Below are positions 43,149 to 56,655 of a stretch of 64,000 nucleotides of DNA, piece by piece. A model generated the notes under the pieces. That model was not told where the DNA came from. It was given only the letters and a program-made list of their open reading frames with translations, and did no database searches. Every line of letters starts with the position of its first letter. The stretch's first letter is position 1. The position numbers were made by a program, and so were the translations under genes. The stretch is taken from the NCBI GenBank assembly GCA_963854835.1, contig OY978527.1, positions 20,090,845 to 20,154,844 of the forward strand. Direction: 5' to 3'. Source of the stretch: Megamerina dolium (taxonomy: Eukaryota; Arthropoda; Insecta; Diptera; Megamerinidae).

Positions 43149-45321
43149 TAGTCTAGACGGACGGCAACCTAATTCCGGATTACCGGCGCACTTAATCCAA
43201 ATAAAATAATAACCTGACAGACGGCAGTATTGCGGATTAACTAAACGGCTGATTGCTGTTTTATTAGGTCTGCTCACTTACATTACTATCACTATCAATT
43301 TCTGTCATCTGTCACTCTCGATATGAGAATATCTACAAGTACGTGAACTGAAAACTATCAGAAACTTGTAAATTGACATTCACAGTTCGTAATTAACAGC
43401 TGGATTTATTTGTTCGCCAATGTTTTTCATGTAGAAAACTGTTAAAATTTGTTGAATGTTCTTTATAAGCGAACACACATAATATTTTGTAAAATGGATC
43501 GAGAAAAATTCACAATAGAAAATTTTCAGCAGTGCTGCCATCGCAAATTGCTCTAATCCTCTTTTATTTTGATAATTAACTCATAGAGTTTATGCGGATT
43601 AGCTGCAGTTAATTTGATTTTTTTTTTTTTTTTTTTTTTACAAGCCTTTTTATTGGATCTTTCTTAAATTACTTAGAAACTAACAATAAGTAATCAAATC
43701 TTACAAACTAAATAAAATTATGTGATATTCCCAACTTTCCATCACAATTTGTTGAGTCACGAGGTATAGCAATTTCACAGCATATTCAGTGTGTCTTTTT
43801 TTTTTAATCGACGTGCCCCGTGTTCAGCAACAATTGCCTAGCAAGGGGATTCGGATGACTGTGTAATTTTTGAATGTAGCTTCTGCAAGACATTGCAACT
43901 TCCTCAGAAATTGTGGGTACATTTAAATCTCGATGGATGTTAACGTTCCTCATATACCAAGGCGCGTTTACAATAATTCGCAGACACTTGGATTGTATTC
44001 GCTGCAATTTTTCGATATTTGAGGGAGATGCGGTGCCCCAAAACTGAATACCATAAGTCCAGATTGGCTTCAGGATTGCTTTATATAATAGCACTTTTTA
44101 TTCGAGATTCAACTTTGATCTTTTGTGTATCAGCCACCATAACTGATTAATTTTAAGCTTGATCTGAGTTTTCTTTGCCTCTATGTGATTTTTCCAGGTC
44201 AGCCTTCTGTCGAGGTGAATACCCAAGTACTTTGTTGAGGAACATTGTGGAACTGATTGGCCATTAATTTTAAGTGGGGGACATGTATCTGGCCTTAGCG
44301 TGAAGGTTACATGTACGCTCTTTGATTCATTGACTTTTATACGCCATTTTGCTAGCCAGATTTCGAGAGAATCGACATGAGTCTGCAGGAGTTTAGTAGC
44401 TTCTATGGGGTTAGAGCGAGTGCACAATATTGCCGTATCATCTGCAAAGGTCGATATAAATGTATAGTTATTGCTGGGCATATCTGTAGTGTATAAGAGA
44501 TACAGTAAGGGGCCCAAAACGCTTCCCTGAGGGACGCCAGCGTGAATATCCAATGGATTTGTTGTGTAATCCTTGTGATGTACGAGAAATTGTCTTTTCG
44601 TGAGGTAGCTACTAAGCAATGAGGAGACATTTGCAGGCAGTAATAGTTTGAGTTTGTAAATAAGGCCATCGTGCAATACTTTATCGAAAGCTTGAGTGAT
44701 ATCAAGAAAGACAGCTGAGCAATACTTTTTTTCTTCAAAAGTGTTCCTTATCAGAGTTACAATGCGGTGGACTTGTTCTATTGTGCCGTGCTGTTTTCTA
44801 AATCCAAACTGATGTTGAGGAATCAGTTGGTTGAGATTAATAAATGGAGTTATATTCATGACAAGTAGCTTTTCGAATACTTTAGAAAGTAGAGGCAGGA
44901 GGCTGATAGGTCTGTACGATGCAACTTTTGTAGGGTCTTTTCCTGGTTTTGCTATCATAATAATTTTTGAAGTTTTCCAGCATTTGGGATAGTATTTAAT
45001 ACGAAGGATAGCATTGAAAATGTGCATCAGATGAATTACTGAAGCCGGAGGTAGCTCTTTTATCATTTTACCGGTAATTTTATCTGGACCAGGTGATTTT
45101 TTTGGGTTTAAATCTTTATAAATTGCTTTGAATATGTCCTTTTTTTTAATTTTGAGCGTTATTGAGCAAGGTTGAGAAGTTAATATTGGTAATGAGGACT
45201 GTGAAGAGGGTGGATTGGGTGTAAACACACTTTTTAGGTGGTTTGCAAAAGCCAAACCCTTCTCACAGTTGCTTCGAATTAACTCGGTAATCCGGAATTA
45301 GGCTGCCGTCTGTCTAGGCTA
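43149..45321 (-). mobile_element. MITE A, copy 2, interrupted by a Jockey insertion
   Basis: The left part (43149-43617) starts TAGTCTAGACGGACGGC and is the inverted version of copy 1. The right end (about 45281-45321) reads AATCCGGAATTAGGCTGCCG and ends GTCTAGGCTA. The flanks are TTA (43146-43148) and CTA (45322-45324), a TSD with one change. A minus-strand Jockey sits between the two parts. Confidence 0.85.
43618..45280 (-). pseudogene. Jockey family J1 ORF2, 5'-truncated copy in MITE A
   Basis: The T-run at 43618-43639 is its poly(A). The frame starting at 45255 reads MAFANHLKSVFTPNPPSSQS, PKKSPGPDKITGKMI, SYRPISLLPLLSKVFEKLL and FLDITQAFDKV, then AGVPQGSVLGPLLYLLYTT and STFADDTAILC, so the RT motifs are complete. 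A nonsense change (Tyr to TAA at about 44097) and a frameshift near the C-terminus (LLLNTGHVD) inactivate it. It is nearly identical to the copy at 50736-53298. Confidence 0.92.
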
Positions 45322-45324
45322 CTA

Positions 45325-45699
45325 TTTAAAGATAAAACTGGGAAACATTTAAGTAGCATCGAGGGAGTTTATCAATTTTATGTAGATGGTAAATATAACT
45401 TTATGTGTAGGGATGAGATTTTCAACAAATGAGATATCGACTAAAAAATGCCAGTTCGATAAAAGTGATACTTCTGTTGCGGCGATTTCTTTATTTTCTT
45501 TATGCGACTGTACAATTGAACCGACAAGTACGATAGTGAAGCCCATGAGGAGAGATCGAATGGTAAAATACCAAGTTACAAAAATCAAGTCAACATACCG
45601 CCGCCATTGAACTATTCTGATTCAATAAAGAAATTACAGTTAAAAGCGTTAATTACAAAAGAAAGAGTTAAGCATATTTACTAGCAATACAAAAATACT
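45325..45699 (-). other. Unassigned; 79-residue frame with a hydrophobic segment
   Basis: A minus-strand frame at 45588-45349 starts MIFVTWYFTIRSLLMGFTIV and includes one possible membrane stretch of about 20 residues. It then reads NKEIAATEVSLLSNWHFLVD. I do not recognise it, and no repeat copy is visible in this window, so a host exon is possible but unproven. Confidence 0.3.
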
Positions 45700-46620
45700 T
45701 AAGATGTTGAATTTAATGCATATATAGGCAGGTAGAAGTTATGAGTCTTCTTCGTAGAACAAATCTCCTTTCGTCGGAAGTAGGCACATGTTCGCGATTG
45801 GTCGAACTAGTTCTCCGTTGGTTGTTTTCAATGTGACATTCGTACACGTCCATCAGCTCCAGGGTGGCATCTTACGACTCTGGCAAGGCCCCATTTTGTA
45901 GGAGGAGTAGCCTCAGTGAACATAGCGACCACGTCACCTCCCACTCGATATTCTAAGCAGCAAAAACGCATGTAGCCTGTCGTCTGCCATGTACTATTGG
46001 AAATCGTAGCGCAAAACTACGTGCCGTTGTCAGTGTACATTACTTTACAATATTCTCTGTGGTTCAAGAATCTTTTAAAGGCGTTGAAGAATGCTAATGC
46101 TGACAAGTCATTCACGAGTTCCAAATAGACAGCATCAGTGCATATACACACAAACAAACAGATTTAACCCTCGATAGATTTCGCACCCCTGGCGTGCGTG
46201 ATCTTGTACATGTATGAACCAGGAAAGTCATCTGCATTGCGGGGGAAACAACGAACGTAAGTAATCGGTTAGATCTCCCATCGATTGCACTGCTAGTTTA
46301 CGATTCAGAAATATATATTTAGCGCATTTGTGGTATACGTTGCGGATTAGGTTGCTAGCTCTGATAACCGAATATCGGCTTCCAGCATGATTCCAGCACT
46401 CGGATGGTACGACTTCTTGGATTTTGGCCACGCGGTTTGCTATAAATGTCATCCATTTGCTAGGGTGTGCTTGCAGCGGGTAGGGAAGATCACTCCAACT
46501 TTGCGACACGCTTCTTATAAATTTAGAAGCGCAAAGCTCCAAACTCAGCAGTGTTGGCGCCGCTTGTAAAAGGCTTAAACTAAGCCTGTTACAACATTTT
46601 TCATAAACTTCATAAACCAT
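45700..46620 (-). pseudogene. BEL/Pao pol fragment (RNase H, integrase, DUF5641)
   Basis: On the minus strand: SLLQAAPTLLSLELCASKF, HPSKWMTFIANRVAKIQEVV and PSECWNHAGSRYSVIRASN. In other frames the integrase core follows (VYLELVNDLSALAFFNAFKR, CKVMYTDNGT), then the C-terminal domain (KWGLARVVRCHPGADGRVRM, RPIANMCLLPT). The order is correct but many parts are deleted. The family differs from the BEL at 11.8-17.9 kb. Confidence 0.8.
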
Positions 46621-46997
46621 TAAAAATAAGGTACGCTCTGAAAGAAATAAGAACCACGTTAACTCTAAGTACCGTAAATATGCAAATCATACCAAACATG
46701 TGTACATACATATGATTGAATAAGAAATAGATAATATTAAAATTCACTTGATTCTTCTTCTTCTTATTGTCGTCACACAGTAACATTATAAATGTATATA
46801 CATATACACATTCTCGTGAATGTGTAGCCAATCGATATGAAGACAAATAAGGAAGAAACACTCAAATGAACTTTCACTCAACGTAAAACGTAGCTCCATA
46901 TGAATTTTACACTACGTAATTCTTAGATGCTTTATGCGTAAATGTATGCTAAAGGTGCATAACTCATGACATGAGAAAACATAAAACAAAGCTCGAT
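46621..46997. other. Unassigned sequence
   Basis: No gene or repeat recognised. CTTCTTCTTCTT and TATATACATATAC short repeats are present. Confidence 0.4.
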
Positions 46998-47805
46998 CGA
47001 GCAGACCATAATACGACTTACTACATAAAGCGATCAAGCTAAATATTTGAATCGAACCATTCGAGTAGTTCTGCCTCTGCTCTACTTGGGGTCTTTTTGA
47101 CAAACCACACGTACCAGGAGCAACCATCCGCCGACCTGTTGGTTGTTCCTTCATATTGCTAGATTATATTAGATTGATCGTAGAGCCGGAACCAGTCATC
47201 TTGTCACTGCCAAGATAGAACTATTATGACACAATCTGAAAATTTACAAGTTCTCCTTATGTCTAGTATTGACTAGGAGTTCAAAGACATCTTTAGGAGA
47301 CATGTCCACTATGCCTGACGGGTCTAGGTAATAACTACCTAAGTAACGAAGCCTGGTCCATATCAGACCATTACAGTGACAAAGTAGATGTCCAGCTGTT
47401 TCGAGCAGACCATAATACGACTTACTACATAAAGCGATCAAGCTAAATATTTGAATCGAACCATTCGAGTAGTTCTGCCTCTGCTCTACTCGGGGTCTTT
47501 TTGACAAACCACACGTACCAGGAGCAACCATCCGCCGACCTGTTGGTTGTTCCTTCATATTGCTAGATTATATTAGATTGATCGTAGAGCCGGAACCAGT
47601 CATCTTGTCACTGCCAAGATAGAACTATTATGACACAATCTGAAAATTTACAAGTTCTCCTTATGTCTAGTATTCACTAGGAGTTCAAAGACATCTTTAG
47701 GAGACATGTCCACTATGCCTGACGGGTCTAGGTAATAACTACCTAAGTAGCGAAGCCTGGTCCATATCAGACCATTACAGTGACAAAGTAGATGTCCAGC
47801 TGTTT
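46998..47805. repeat. 404-bp tandem duplication, nearly identical
   Basis: The unit beginning CGAGCAGACCATAATACG at 46998 recurs at 47402 with a period of 404 bases. Differences I can see are few (TACTTGGGG/TACTCGGGG, ATTGACTAGG/ATTCACTAGG, AGTAACGAAG/AGTAGCGAAG). The unit contains the 3' end of an I-like ORF plus downstream sequence, so the ORF end is present twice. Confidence 0.95.
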
Positions 47806-48160
47806 CTTCGTCTTCGTTACATAACCTACAGAGGTAGTTTTGACTTATCCTCATATTGTGTAGTTCTTCATTACTCTGCAATGTCCGGTCAAGAATCCCG
47901 TGACGAGTCAAGCTCAGTACTTCAGCAGTTCTCTTGTGAGAACGGTGTAGCATAAAGGTTTTCGCAACTCTAATATCTTTTGTTTCCATCCAATATTGAT
48001 GCGATTTTCTTTCTAATCAAGTATTAATTTTATATTTGGTGAAGCTCCAAGGCAGCTCGCAGAATGGTTCTGGCCAAACAAATTTACTGGCAAGCTTATC
48101 TGCCTTTTCGTTTCCTAATTTTCACTATGACCTGGCACCATAATCCCTAATAAAACGGCG
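47237..48160 (-). pseudogene. I-like non-LTR element, RNase H end and C-terminus
   Basis: From 48160 downward: GNEKADKLASKFVWPEPFCE and LERKSHQYWMETKDIRVAKT, then LSLTRHGILDRTLQSNEELH and CRLCNEDEETAGHLLCHC, ending DVFELLVNTRHKENL at 47648. The last 50 residues recur at 47244 because of the 404-bp duplication. The element is 5'-truncated. Confidence 0.8.
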
Positions 48161-48229
48161 ATAATAATCTGACACACCCAGAAATTATCGAAGATCTTTT
48201 AGAGTCTATGGCCGGGGAATATTAAGTTC

Positions 48230-48880
48230 TATTAGCTCTAACCTTTTCGGCATTTATTTTAATTCCGTTTTCGGATATAATGAAGCCAAAAACTCTACCT
48301 CTGTTTTTAAAAATTCACATTTGTCCAGCTTGACTTTCATATTAGTCTTTTCTAAGGTTTCAACAATTTTCCTAACATTTTCTATATGCGTTTCGACATC
48401 TTTGCAAAAAATCACAATGTCATCTATGTAGACATACCATCTCTTCTCTATGTTGCCTTAATATGTCATCGAGAGGTCTCTGAAAAATGGATGGGGAGTT
48501 TTTTGCCTAAAGGGAAGGCGAGTAAATTCCTATTTTCCATTGTTAACTATATCTAATTGCTTCAGAGGGATATGGTGAAATCCGCTTTCTAAATCTATCA
48601 CTGCAAAATATTCTTTTTTCCCGAGTTGGGACAATACTTCATTTATCTCAGGTATCGAATATATGTTCGCTATGATTATTGAATTTAATTTCCGGTAATC
48701 TACTACTATTCGGTATTTTTTTCTCCGGAATCGTCTGTTTTCTTCGGTACTACCCATATGGGGGAGTTGTAGAGTGAGCGTGAGGGCCGAATTATCTCAT
48801 CACGCAAAAATTGATTTATTTGTTTTTCAACCTCATCCTTTAGACCCATAGGATAAGGGTAACATCTCGAATACACGGTA
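48230..48880 (-). pseudogene. Gypsy RT fragment
   Basis: The frame from 48757 reads KYRIVVDYRKLNSIIIANIY, EINEVLSQLGKKEYFAVIDL and ESGFHHIPLKQ. After a stop it continues FTRLPFRQKTPHPFF and RWYVYIDDIVIFCKDVETH with the catalytic YIDD, then LDKCEFLKTEVEFL. The wording fits the gypsy clade. RNase H and integrase are missing beyond 48230. Confidence 0.85.
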
Positions 48881-48883
48881 TTA

Positions 48884-50160
48884 TCAGAGCTTGTTCTTAC
48901 TCCTCCATTTACTCTTGTTGTAAAAGTGAGCTTTTACGCCTTTAAAGACCTGTTTCTTTAATTTTATTCTTATATTATTCTTCACTGACATATAATTATC
49001 TTTAAGATGTAAAATAGCATCCATTTCTTTTAAAGTATTATTGTCAATAATGGCGTGAAATGATTTTAAAGTAGGTAAAATAAATATTTTTATAGGGGTA
49101 TCGTTCAACCCCAAGAGTGTTGCACACGTATGATACGTAATTTTAAAATTGCCTCCAATGGAGGTTGGCAAAAGAAGGAATCATGCTTTCGAATGATTCT
49201 TTTACAGGGTTGAACGTAGTTTTTATTTGACACGGTGTCAATTAAAATTTGAATGACCTACCCATTACCAAGTTTATATTCGACATACGGTAAGTTAGAA
49301 GAGTTAGTTAAAAAATGGGCGTCCAAAAGGTCGGGGTGGCGGAAAATTTGTTCCATGATCATTGGGGTATAGGCGTCGATTAAAATTGTTAAATCGTCGA
49401 GGATTTTGGTTGAAATTATAATTGAATTGTTGTATCCGATTTTGGGGAAAATTATTAAAACTCCTTTAAGGCATTTGTCTTGGATCATATGCGAATTCAG
49501 GATAAAAAGTTTGCTGATTGCAATTCATAGCATTATTTCTACGCGAAGGAAATGTGGATGGTAAATTATTATTTGGAAATCCTTTTTGAATAACAGTGTT
49601 TTGGGTGTAACTAAAATGGTATGCCATATTGTCCAATTTTTGGCACATTTATAATGCTTCTGGCAAAGAAGTTGGCTCACGAACGGCCAGTAGGCGTGGT
49701 AGGTCATAGTTTAGGCCACGGATAAAAGTATATAACGCTTTTCCTCTGTATGAATTTGTTATTGATTTTATAGATTGTTCATCTAATTTAAGACACGTAA
49801 CCTTGTCTAGGATTAATGACATATACAAATGAACTTTTTGGCAAAATTGTGGGATAGTGTCGTGTTTTTGTGCCATTGTCATTATTTGGTACTCTAGTGT
49901 CTGTTTCACCTATTATTTTGTGTCGTACTGTGTGCAGAATTGCATAATATTTTGGGGTTCCACGTATGCTTTGATACATGTGGAATATCCGATAGATTTT
50001 TGCCAAGAGTGGATCTTGACCTGAAAATTCTCTTAATCCTCTCACTAGATCTGGTACCCTATCCAGATCATTTGGGTTTACTCCAGTAAGGTTAAATGCT
50101 TCGTTCCCATCAGCAATATCTTCTACAAAAGGATTAAATTCGACACAGCTTCTTTAATAA
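48884..50160 (-). pseudogene. Gypsy gag and protease region
   Basis: On the minus strand the gag part includes REFSGQDPLLAKIYRIFHMY and YRGKALYTFIRGLNYDLPRL, then AVREPTSLPEAL. The protease/early pol part includes LTILIDAYTPM near 49370 and IKIFILPTLKSFHAIIDNNT, then LKEMDAILHLKDNY. Frameshifts separate the parts. It belongs with the RT at 48230-48880. Confidence 0.75.
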
Positions 50161-50721
50161 TTCTTGTTATTTCCATTGTGAGATTAGGATCAAAAGTGTT
50201 TGCCCAGCTGGATTAAGTGAATTTTGTATCCGACTACCATTAGCTAAGGTTAAATTTTGTAGCTGTTAAGCTAAATTGTCGCAGGTATTTTTAATATTTT
50301 TTTTTCAAACTGAGCTCAACTAGATTTTCAATACGGGAACTTTCGCCAATTTTTTTTTTGTTAAACACTTGTTATTTTCACAGGATTTGCCAAGAATAAT
50401 TCATATTATTTCTTCGAAAAATTAGCACAATTTAATGTTCAGTTTAAGCCTTTATTCGTAACTTTTATTCTCCACCAAAAATTATACATTGAGTTTTGAT
50501 TTTAAGTTCTACTTGCATTTGGCTTTTTGCAAATTTACTTATTTAATTCAATTATTATACCTTCTAAATAAAAAATTGCAACATTTAGCAATTTCCTTAG
50601 AAACTTTTCCTTTCGTCTACTAAGACATGCAATATTCGCAAAAAAAAATTAAACTCATTTTACAAAATTATTTTCACTATTCAAAAAAATTTTGTTCACC
50701 ACTTAAAATACAATTTATTCA
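50161..50721 (-). other. Probable gypsy 5' leader or N-terminal gag, unresolved
   Basis: AT-rich sequence lies upstream of the gypsy gag and is cut at 50736 by the Jockey insertion. I see no primer site or LTR edge. It would continue at 53299 after removal of the insert. Confidence 0.4.
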
Positions 50722-50735
50722 TTAACTTACAAGAT

Positions 50736-53298
50736 TTTAGTAGCGTCTACTTGCAAGCAACATCTATATGTCTGGAAGAATACATCTCTAAGCTAGTAAT
50801 ATCTGCGATATACTGTCCCCCAAGATACAGTATTACCGAACAGCAATATAAAGAATTTTTCTCAACTCTTGGTAGCAAATTCTTGGTTGCTGGCGATTTC
50901 AACGCCAAACACACTCACTGGGGCTCCCGATTAATAACTCCAAAAGGCAAAAGACTATGTTCAATCATCACTAACCACGGCTACGATGTTATTTCAAATG
51001 GTCAACCGACATATTGGCCGACGGACAAGAGGAAAATACCCGATCTCATAGACTTTGGAGTCGCCAAAGGTTTGCAGATGGAAAATATCTCCACAGAGTG
51101 TAATTATGATCTATCATCTGACCACTCACCCACGGTAATATCTATAAAATCACCAAACCCCCAAAGCAATTGCGTTAGAAAGAAAATAGACTGGTTAAAA
51201 TTCAAGAAATATATAAATTCCCATCTTCCTCTGAGTACTGTATTAAGAAATGGACACGATGTAGACTCAGCACTCGAAAAATTCAACCAGCTGCTCTCAT
51301 TAGCTCTCAGCTCAGCCACCTGCACAAAGGTATGCAAGCAATCAAACTATAGCCCATACACACCAGCCGATATTGAATTGCTAGTAAGACAAAAAAGAAG
51401 ACTCCGAAGACAATGGCAAGAATTCAGATCACCGAATCTGAAAACACAGCTACAGCACTGCACTCGAAAGTTAAAGCAAGCCTTAAAAAATAAAAACAAC
51501 AAAGAGTTAGAAGAGCACATAGCGAAATTAACACCTGGTGAAGCGTCAGACTACTCTTTGTGGAAATCAGCAAAAAAATCAAATCGGCCAATTCTCACTG
51601 ATTCCCCCATCCGTTTGAGTGACGGTAATTGGGCTAGAAGCAACTGTGAGAAGGGTTTGGCTTTTGCAAACCACCTAAAAAGTGTGTTTACACCCAATCC
51701 ACCCTCTTCACAGTCCTCATTACCAATATTAACTTCTCAACCTTGCTCAATAACGCTCAAAATTAAAAAAAATGACATATTCAAAGCAATTTATAAAGAT
51801 TTAAACCCAAAAAAATCACCTGGTCCAGATAAAATTACCGGTAAAATGATAAAAGAGCTACCTCCGGCTTCAGTAATTCATCTGATGCACATTTTCAATG
51901 CTATCCTTCGTATTAAACACTATCCCAAATGCTGGAAAACTTCAAAAATTATTATGATAGCAAAACCAGGAAAAGACCCTACAAAAGTTGCATCGTACAG
52001 ACCTATCAGCCTCCTGCCTCTACTTTCTAAAGTATTCGAAAAGCTACTTGTCATGAATATAACTCCATTTATTAATCTCAACCAACTGATTCCTCAACAT
52101 CAGTTTGGATTTAGAAAACAGCACGGCACAATAGAACAAGTCCACCGCATTGTAACTCTGATAAGGAACACTTTTGAAGAAAAAAAGTATTGCTCAGCTG
52201 TCTTTCTTGATATCACTCAAGCTTTCGATAAAGTATGGCACGATGGCCTTATTTACAAACTCAAACTATTACTGCCTGCAAATGTCTCCTCATTGCTTAG
52301 TAGCTACCTCACGAAAAGACAATTTCTCGTACATCACAAGGATTACACAACAAATCCATTGGATATTCACGCTGGCGTTCCTCAAGGAAGCGTTTTGGGT
52401 CCCTTACTGTATCTCTTATACACTTCAGATATGCCCAACAATAACTATACATTCATATCGACCTTTGCTGATGATACGGCAATATTGTGCTCTCGCTCTA
52501 ACCCCATAGAAGCTACTAAACTCCTGCAGACTCATGTCGATTCTCTCGAAATCTGGCTAGCAAAATGGCGTATAAAAGTCAATGAATCAAAGAGCGTACA
52601 TGTAACCTTCACGCTAAGGCTAGATACATGTCCCCCACTTAAAATTAATGGCCAATCAGTTCCACAATGTTCCTCAACAAAGTACTTGGGTATTCACCTC
52701 GACAGAAGGCTGACATGGAAAAATCACATAGAGGCAAAGAAAACTCAGATCAAGCTTAAAATGAATCAGTTATGGTGGCTGTTACACAAAAGATCAAAGT
52801 TGAATCTTGAATACAAAGTGCTATTATATAAAGCAATCCTGAAACCAATCTGGACTTATGGTATTCAGTTTTGGGGCACCGCATCTCCCTCTAATATCGA
52901 AAAATTGCAGCGAATACAATCCAAGTGTCTGCGAATTATTGTAAACGCGCCTTGGTATATGAGGAACGTTAACATCCATCGAGATTTAAATGTATCCACA
53001 ATTTCTGAGGAAGTTGCAATGTCCTGCAGAAGCTACATTCAAAAATTACACAATCATCCGAATCCCCTTGCTAGGCAATTGTTGCTGAGCAAGGGGCATC
53101 GTCGATTAAAAAGAAAAGACACACTGAATATGCTGTAAAATTGCTACATCTCGCGACTCACCAAATTGTGATGGAACGTAGGGGATATCACATAGTTTTA
53201 TTTAGTTTGTAAGATTTTAATACTTATTGTTAGTTTCTTGTATTTAAGAAAGATTCAATAAAAAAAAATAAGCTAACAAAAAAAAAAAAAAAAAAAAA
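50736..53298 (+). mobile_element. Jockey family J1 insertion, 5'-truncated, with TSD and poly(A)
   Basis: The direct repeat ATTAACTTACAAGA (50721-50734) and ATTAACTTACAAAA (about 53299-53312) flanks the insert. It starts inside the EN domain, contains one long open frame, and ends in a 160-base 3' UTR, the signal AATAAAA and a poly(A) of about 20. Other copies are at 43618-45280 and 23976-24160. Confidence 0.92.
50751..53138 (+). CDS. Jockey ORF2 (EN-RT), uninterrupted but 5'-truncated
   Basis: An open frame of 795 codons. The truncation means the initial codons are not native: the first in-frame ATG comes later, and the frame enters as LQATSICLEE. EN part: YCPPRY, GDFNAKHTHWGS, SSDHSPTVISI, so the catalytic Asp/Asn and SDH are kept but the EN N-terminus is missing. 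Linker: WKSAKKSNRPI. RT: SPGPDKITGKMIKE, YRPISLLPLLSKVFEKLL, FLDITQAFDKVWHDG, GVPQGSVLGPLLYLLYTSD and TFADDTAILC, all intact. C-terminus: YKAILKPIWTYGIQFWGTAS, ending RLKRKDTLNML. No frameshift is seen, which suggests recent insertion. Confidence 0.92.
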   Translation: MQATSICLEEYISKLVISAIYCPPRYSITEQQYKEFFSTLGSKFLVAGDFNAKHTHWGSRLITPKGKRLCSIITNHGYDVISNGQPTYWPTDKRKIPDLIDFGVAKGLQMENISTECNYDLSSDHSPTVISIKSPNPQSNCVRKKIDWLKFKKYINSHLPLSTVLRNGHDVDSALEKFNQLLSLALSSATCTKVCKQSNYSPYTPADIELLVRQKRRLRRQWQEFRSPNLKTQLQHCTRKLKQALKNKNNKELEEHIAKLTPGEASDYSLWKSAKKSNRPILTDSPIRLSDGNWARSNCEKGLAFANHLKSVFTPNPPSSQSSLPILTSQPCSITLKIKKNDIFKAIYKDLNPKKSPGPDKITGKMIKELPPASVIHLMHIFNAILRIKHYPKCWKTSKIIMIAKPGKDPTKVASYRPISLLPLLSKVFEKLLVMNITPFINLNQLIPQHQFGFRKQHGTIEQVHRIVTLIRNTFEEKKYCSAVFLDITQAFDKVWHDGLIYKLKLLLPANVSSLLSSYLTKRQFLVHHKDYTTNPLDIHAGVPQGSVLGPLLYLLYTSDMPNNNYTFISTFADDTAILCSRSNPIEATKLLQTHVDSLEIWLAKWRIKVNESKSVHVTFTLRLDTCPPLKINGQSVPQCSSTKYLGIHLDRRLTWKNHIEAKKTQIKLKMNQLWWLLHKRSKLNLEYKVLLYKAILKPIWTYGIQFWGTASPSNIEKLQRIQSKCLRIIVNAPWYMRNVNIHRDLNVSTISEEVAMSCRSYIQKLHNHPNPLARQLLLSKGHRRLKRKDTLNML

Positions 53299-54157
<859 letters not shown>

Positions 54158-54246
<89 letters not shown>
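54158..54246. repeat. (AT)n array, left of solo LTR
   Basis: About 89 bases of AT repeat with a few TTTATAT and ACAT interruptions. It is continuous with the array at 54685 once the LTR is removed. Confidence 0.92.
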
Positions 54247-55188
<942 letters not shown>

Positions 55189-55695
55189 TAGCCTAGACAG
55201 ACGGCAGCCTAATTCCGGATTACCGAGTTAATTCGAATTAACACGGGCATTAACTGCAGCTAATCCGCATAAACTCTATGAGTTAATTCTCAAAATTAAA
55301 GAGAATTAGGGCAATTTGCTATGGCAACACTGCTGAAAATTGTCTATTGTGAATTTTTCTCCATTCATTTTACAAAATATTAGGTGTGTTCACTAACAAA
55401 AAACTTTCAACAATTGTTAACACTTTTCAACATGAAAAGTGTTGGCGAACAAATAAATCCAGCTGTCCATTACGAACGGTGAATGTCAATTTACAAGTTT
55501 CTGATAGTTTTCACTTCACATTCTTCTTGTAGATTTTCTCATATCGAGAGTGATAGATGACAGAAATTGATAGTGATAGTAATGTAAGTGGACAGACCTA
55601 ATAAAACAGCAATCAGCCGTTTAGTTAATCCGCAATACTGCCGTCTGTCAGGTTATTATTTTATTCGGATTAAGTGCGCCGGTAATCCGGAATTA

Positions 55696-56655
55696 TGCTG
55701 CAACTAGCCACTGACGTAGCGTACGTACGTACCGCCCGTACGTAAGATCAAAAATTTGTCAAAAGTTATGCCCGTAGCAGCGTCGGAGAAATCGACTGTT
55801 CTTTCTTATATACATACATAACAATGTTGCTATGAAACACTGTGCGTGCATGGTTTTAATCACACTTACCATTTTCATGATCAAATTTCAAAATATATAT
55901 TGTTACGTTTTTATTCTGTGAACGTTTAATTCTATTTGAATTACCTTGTTCGATCACTGGATTCTGTTAATGATAACTGCAACACTTATTTTATACAACT
56001 ATATACAGCAACAATTTATTTAATAATCTCTATTTACAATCAACGCTGTTTACAATCAACTATTTACTATAACACTTAAATGTACTTGCAACTTTTGCCT
56101 CTGTATCAATGTTTTCGCAATCACGTTCGGAATTAGATTGATTGTCAATTCTCAACACTGGCTCTATTTATACTCTGTTGGCAACACCCCAGAATCTTCC
56201 TTTCTCGTTGGCTTGTTCTGGTTATCGCTCATTTCTTTTTGTTGACATTCGTTTCGATGCTGCCAATAGTGTCAGTCACAATAGTGATGAGTAATCAACT
56301 ATCGATACTCGTTACAATATGTTATAAACTAAAAAAAAAATTAATATACGTGAAGTATATTTTAATAAATAACTAAACACGATAATAGTTTTGATTAATT
56401 AAAAAAAAACTAAACTTTTTTAGTTAAGTTTTTATTTATTTATAAAAGTCTAAGCTGGTAACCCTGCATACATATAGAGCGATCAGCTGACACGGTTTTA
56501 CGTAAAAAATCAAATTGCTGTTGATTCTCTCCGCTACGAGCAACGTCTACGTCACCGTCATACGTTGGTGAGTTTTCGTTAACACGGCATTCCCATAAGA
56601 TAGGTCGTGTCAGCTGACACGTTCTACGTTTTTACGTCGGTGGCTAGTTGCAGCA
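55696..56655 (+). mobile_element. MITE B inside MITE A (TSD TTA)
   Basis: The ends TGCTGCAACTAGCCAC and GTGGCTAGTTGCAGCA are inverted, with ACGTA-rich subterminal motifs and the palindrome CGTGTCAGCTGACACG. TTA flanks it at 55693-55695 and 56656-56658. MITE A copies at 11240 and 45295 show the unoccupied target (GGAATTAGGCTGC). Without the LTR insert the element is about 540 bp. Confidence 0.93.
55901..56316 (-). mobile_element. Solo 412-like LTR inside MITE B (TSD ATAT)
   Basis: A 416-bp LTR runs from TGTTACGTTTTTATTCTGTG to ATCGATACTCGTTACA, with ATAT at 55897-55900 and 56317-56320. The MITE B copy at 63485 shows the uninterrupted site (TTTCATAATATATATGTTAG). Confidence 0.93.

Noticed and set aside
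47403..47805. Independent second copy of an I-like element
   Set aside because: It is part of the 404-bp tandem duplication, not a separate insertion.
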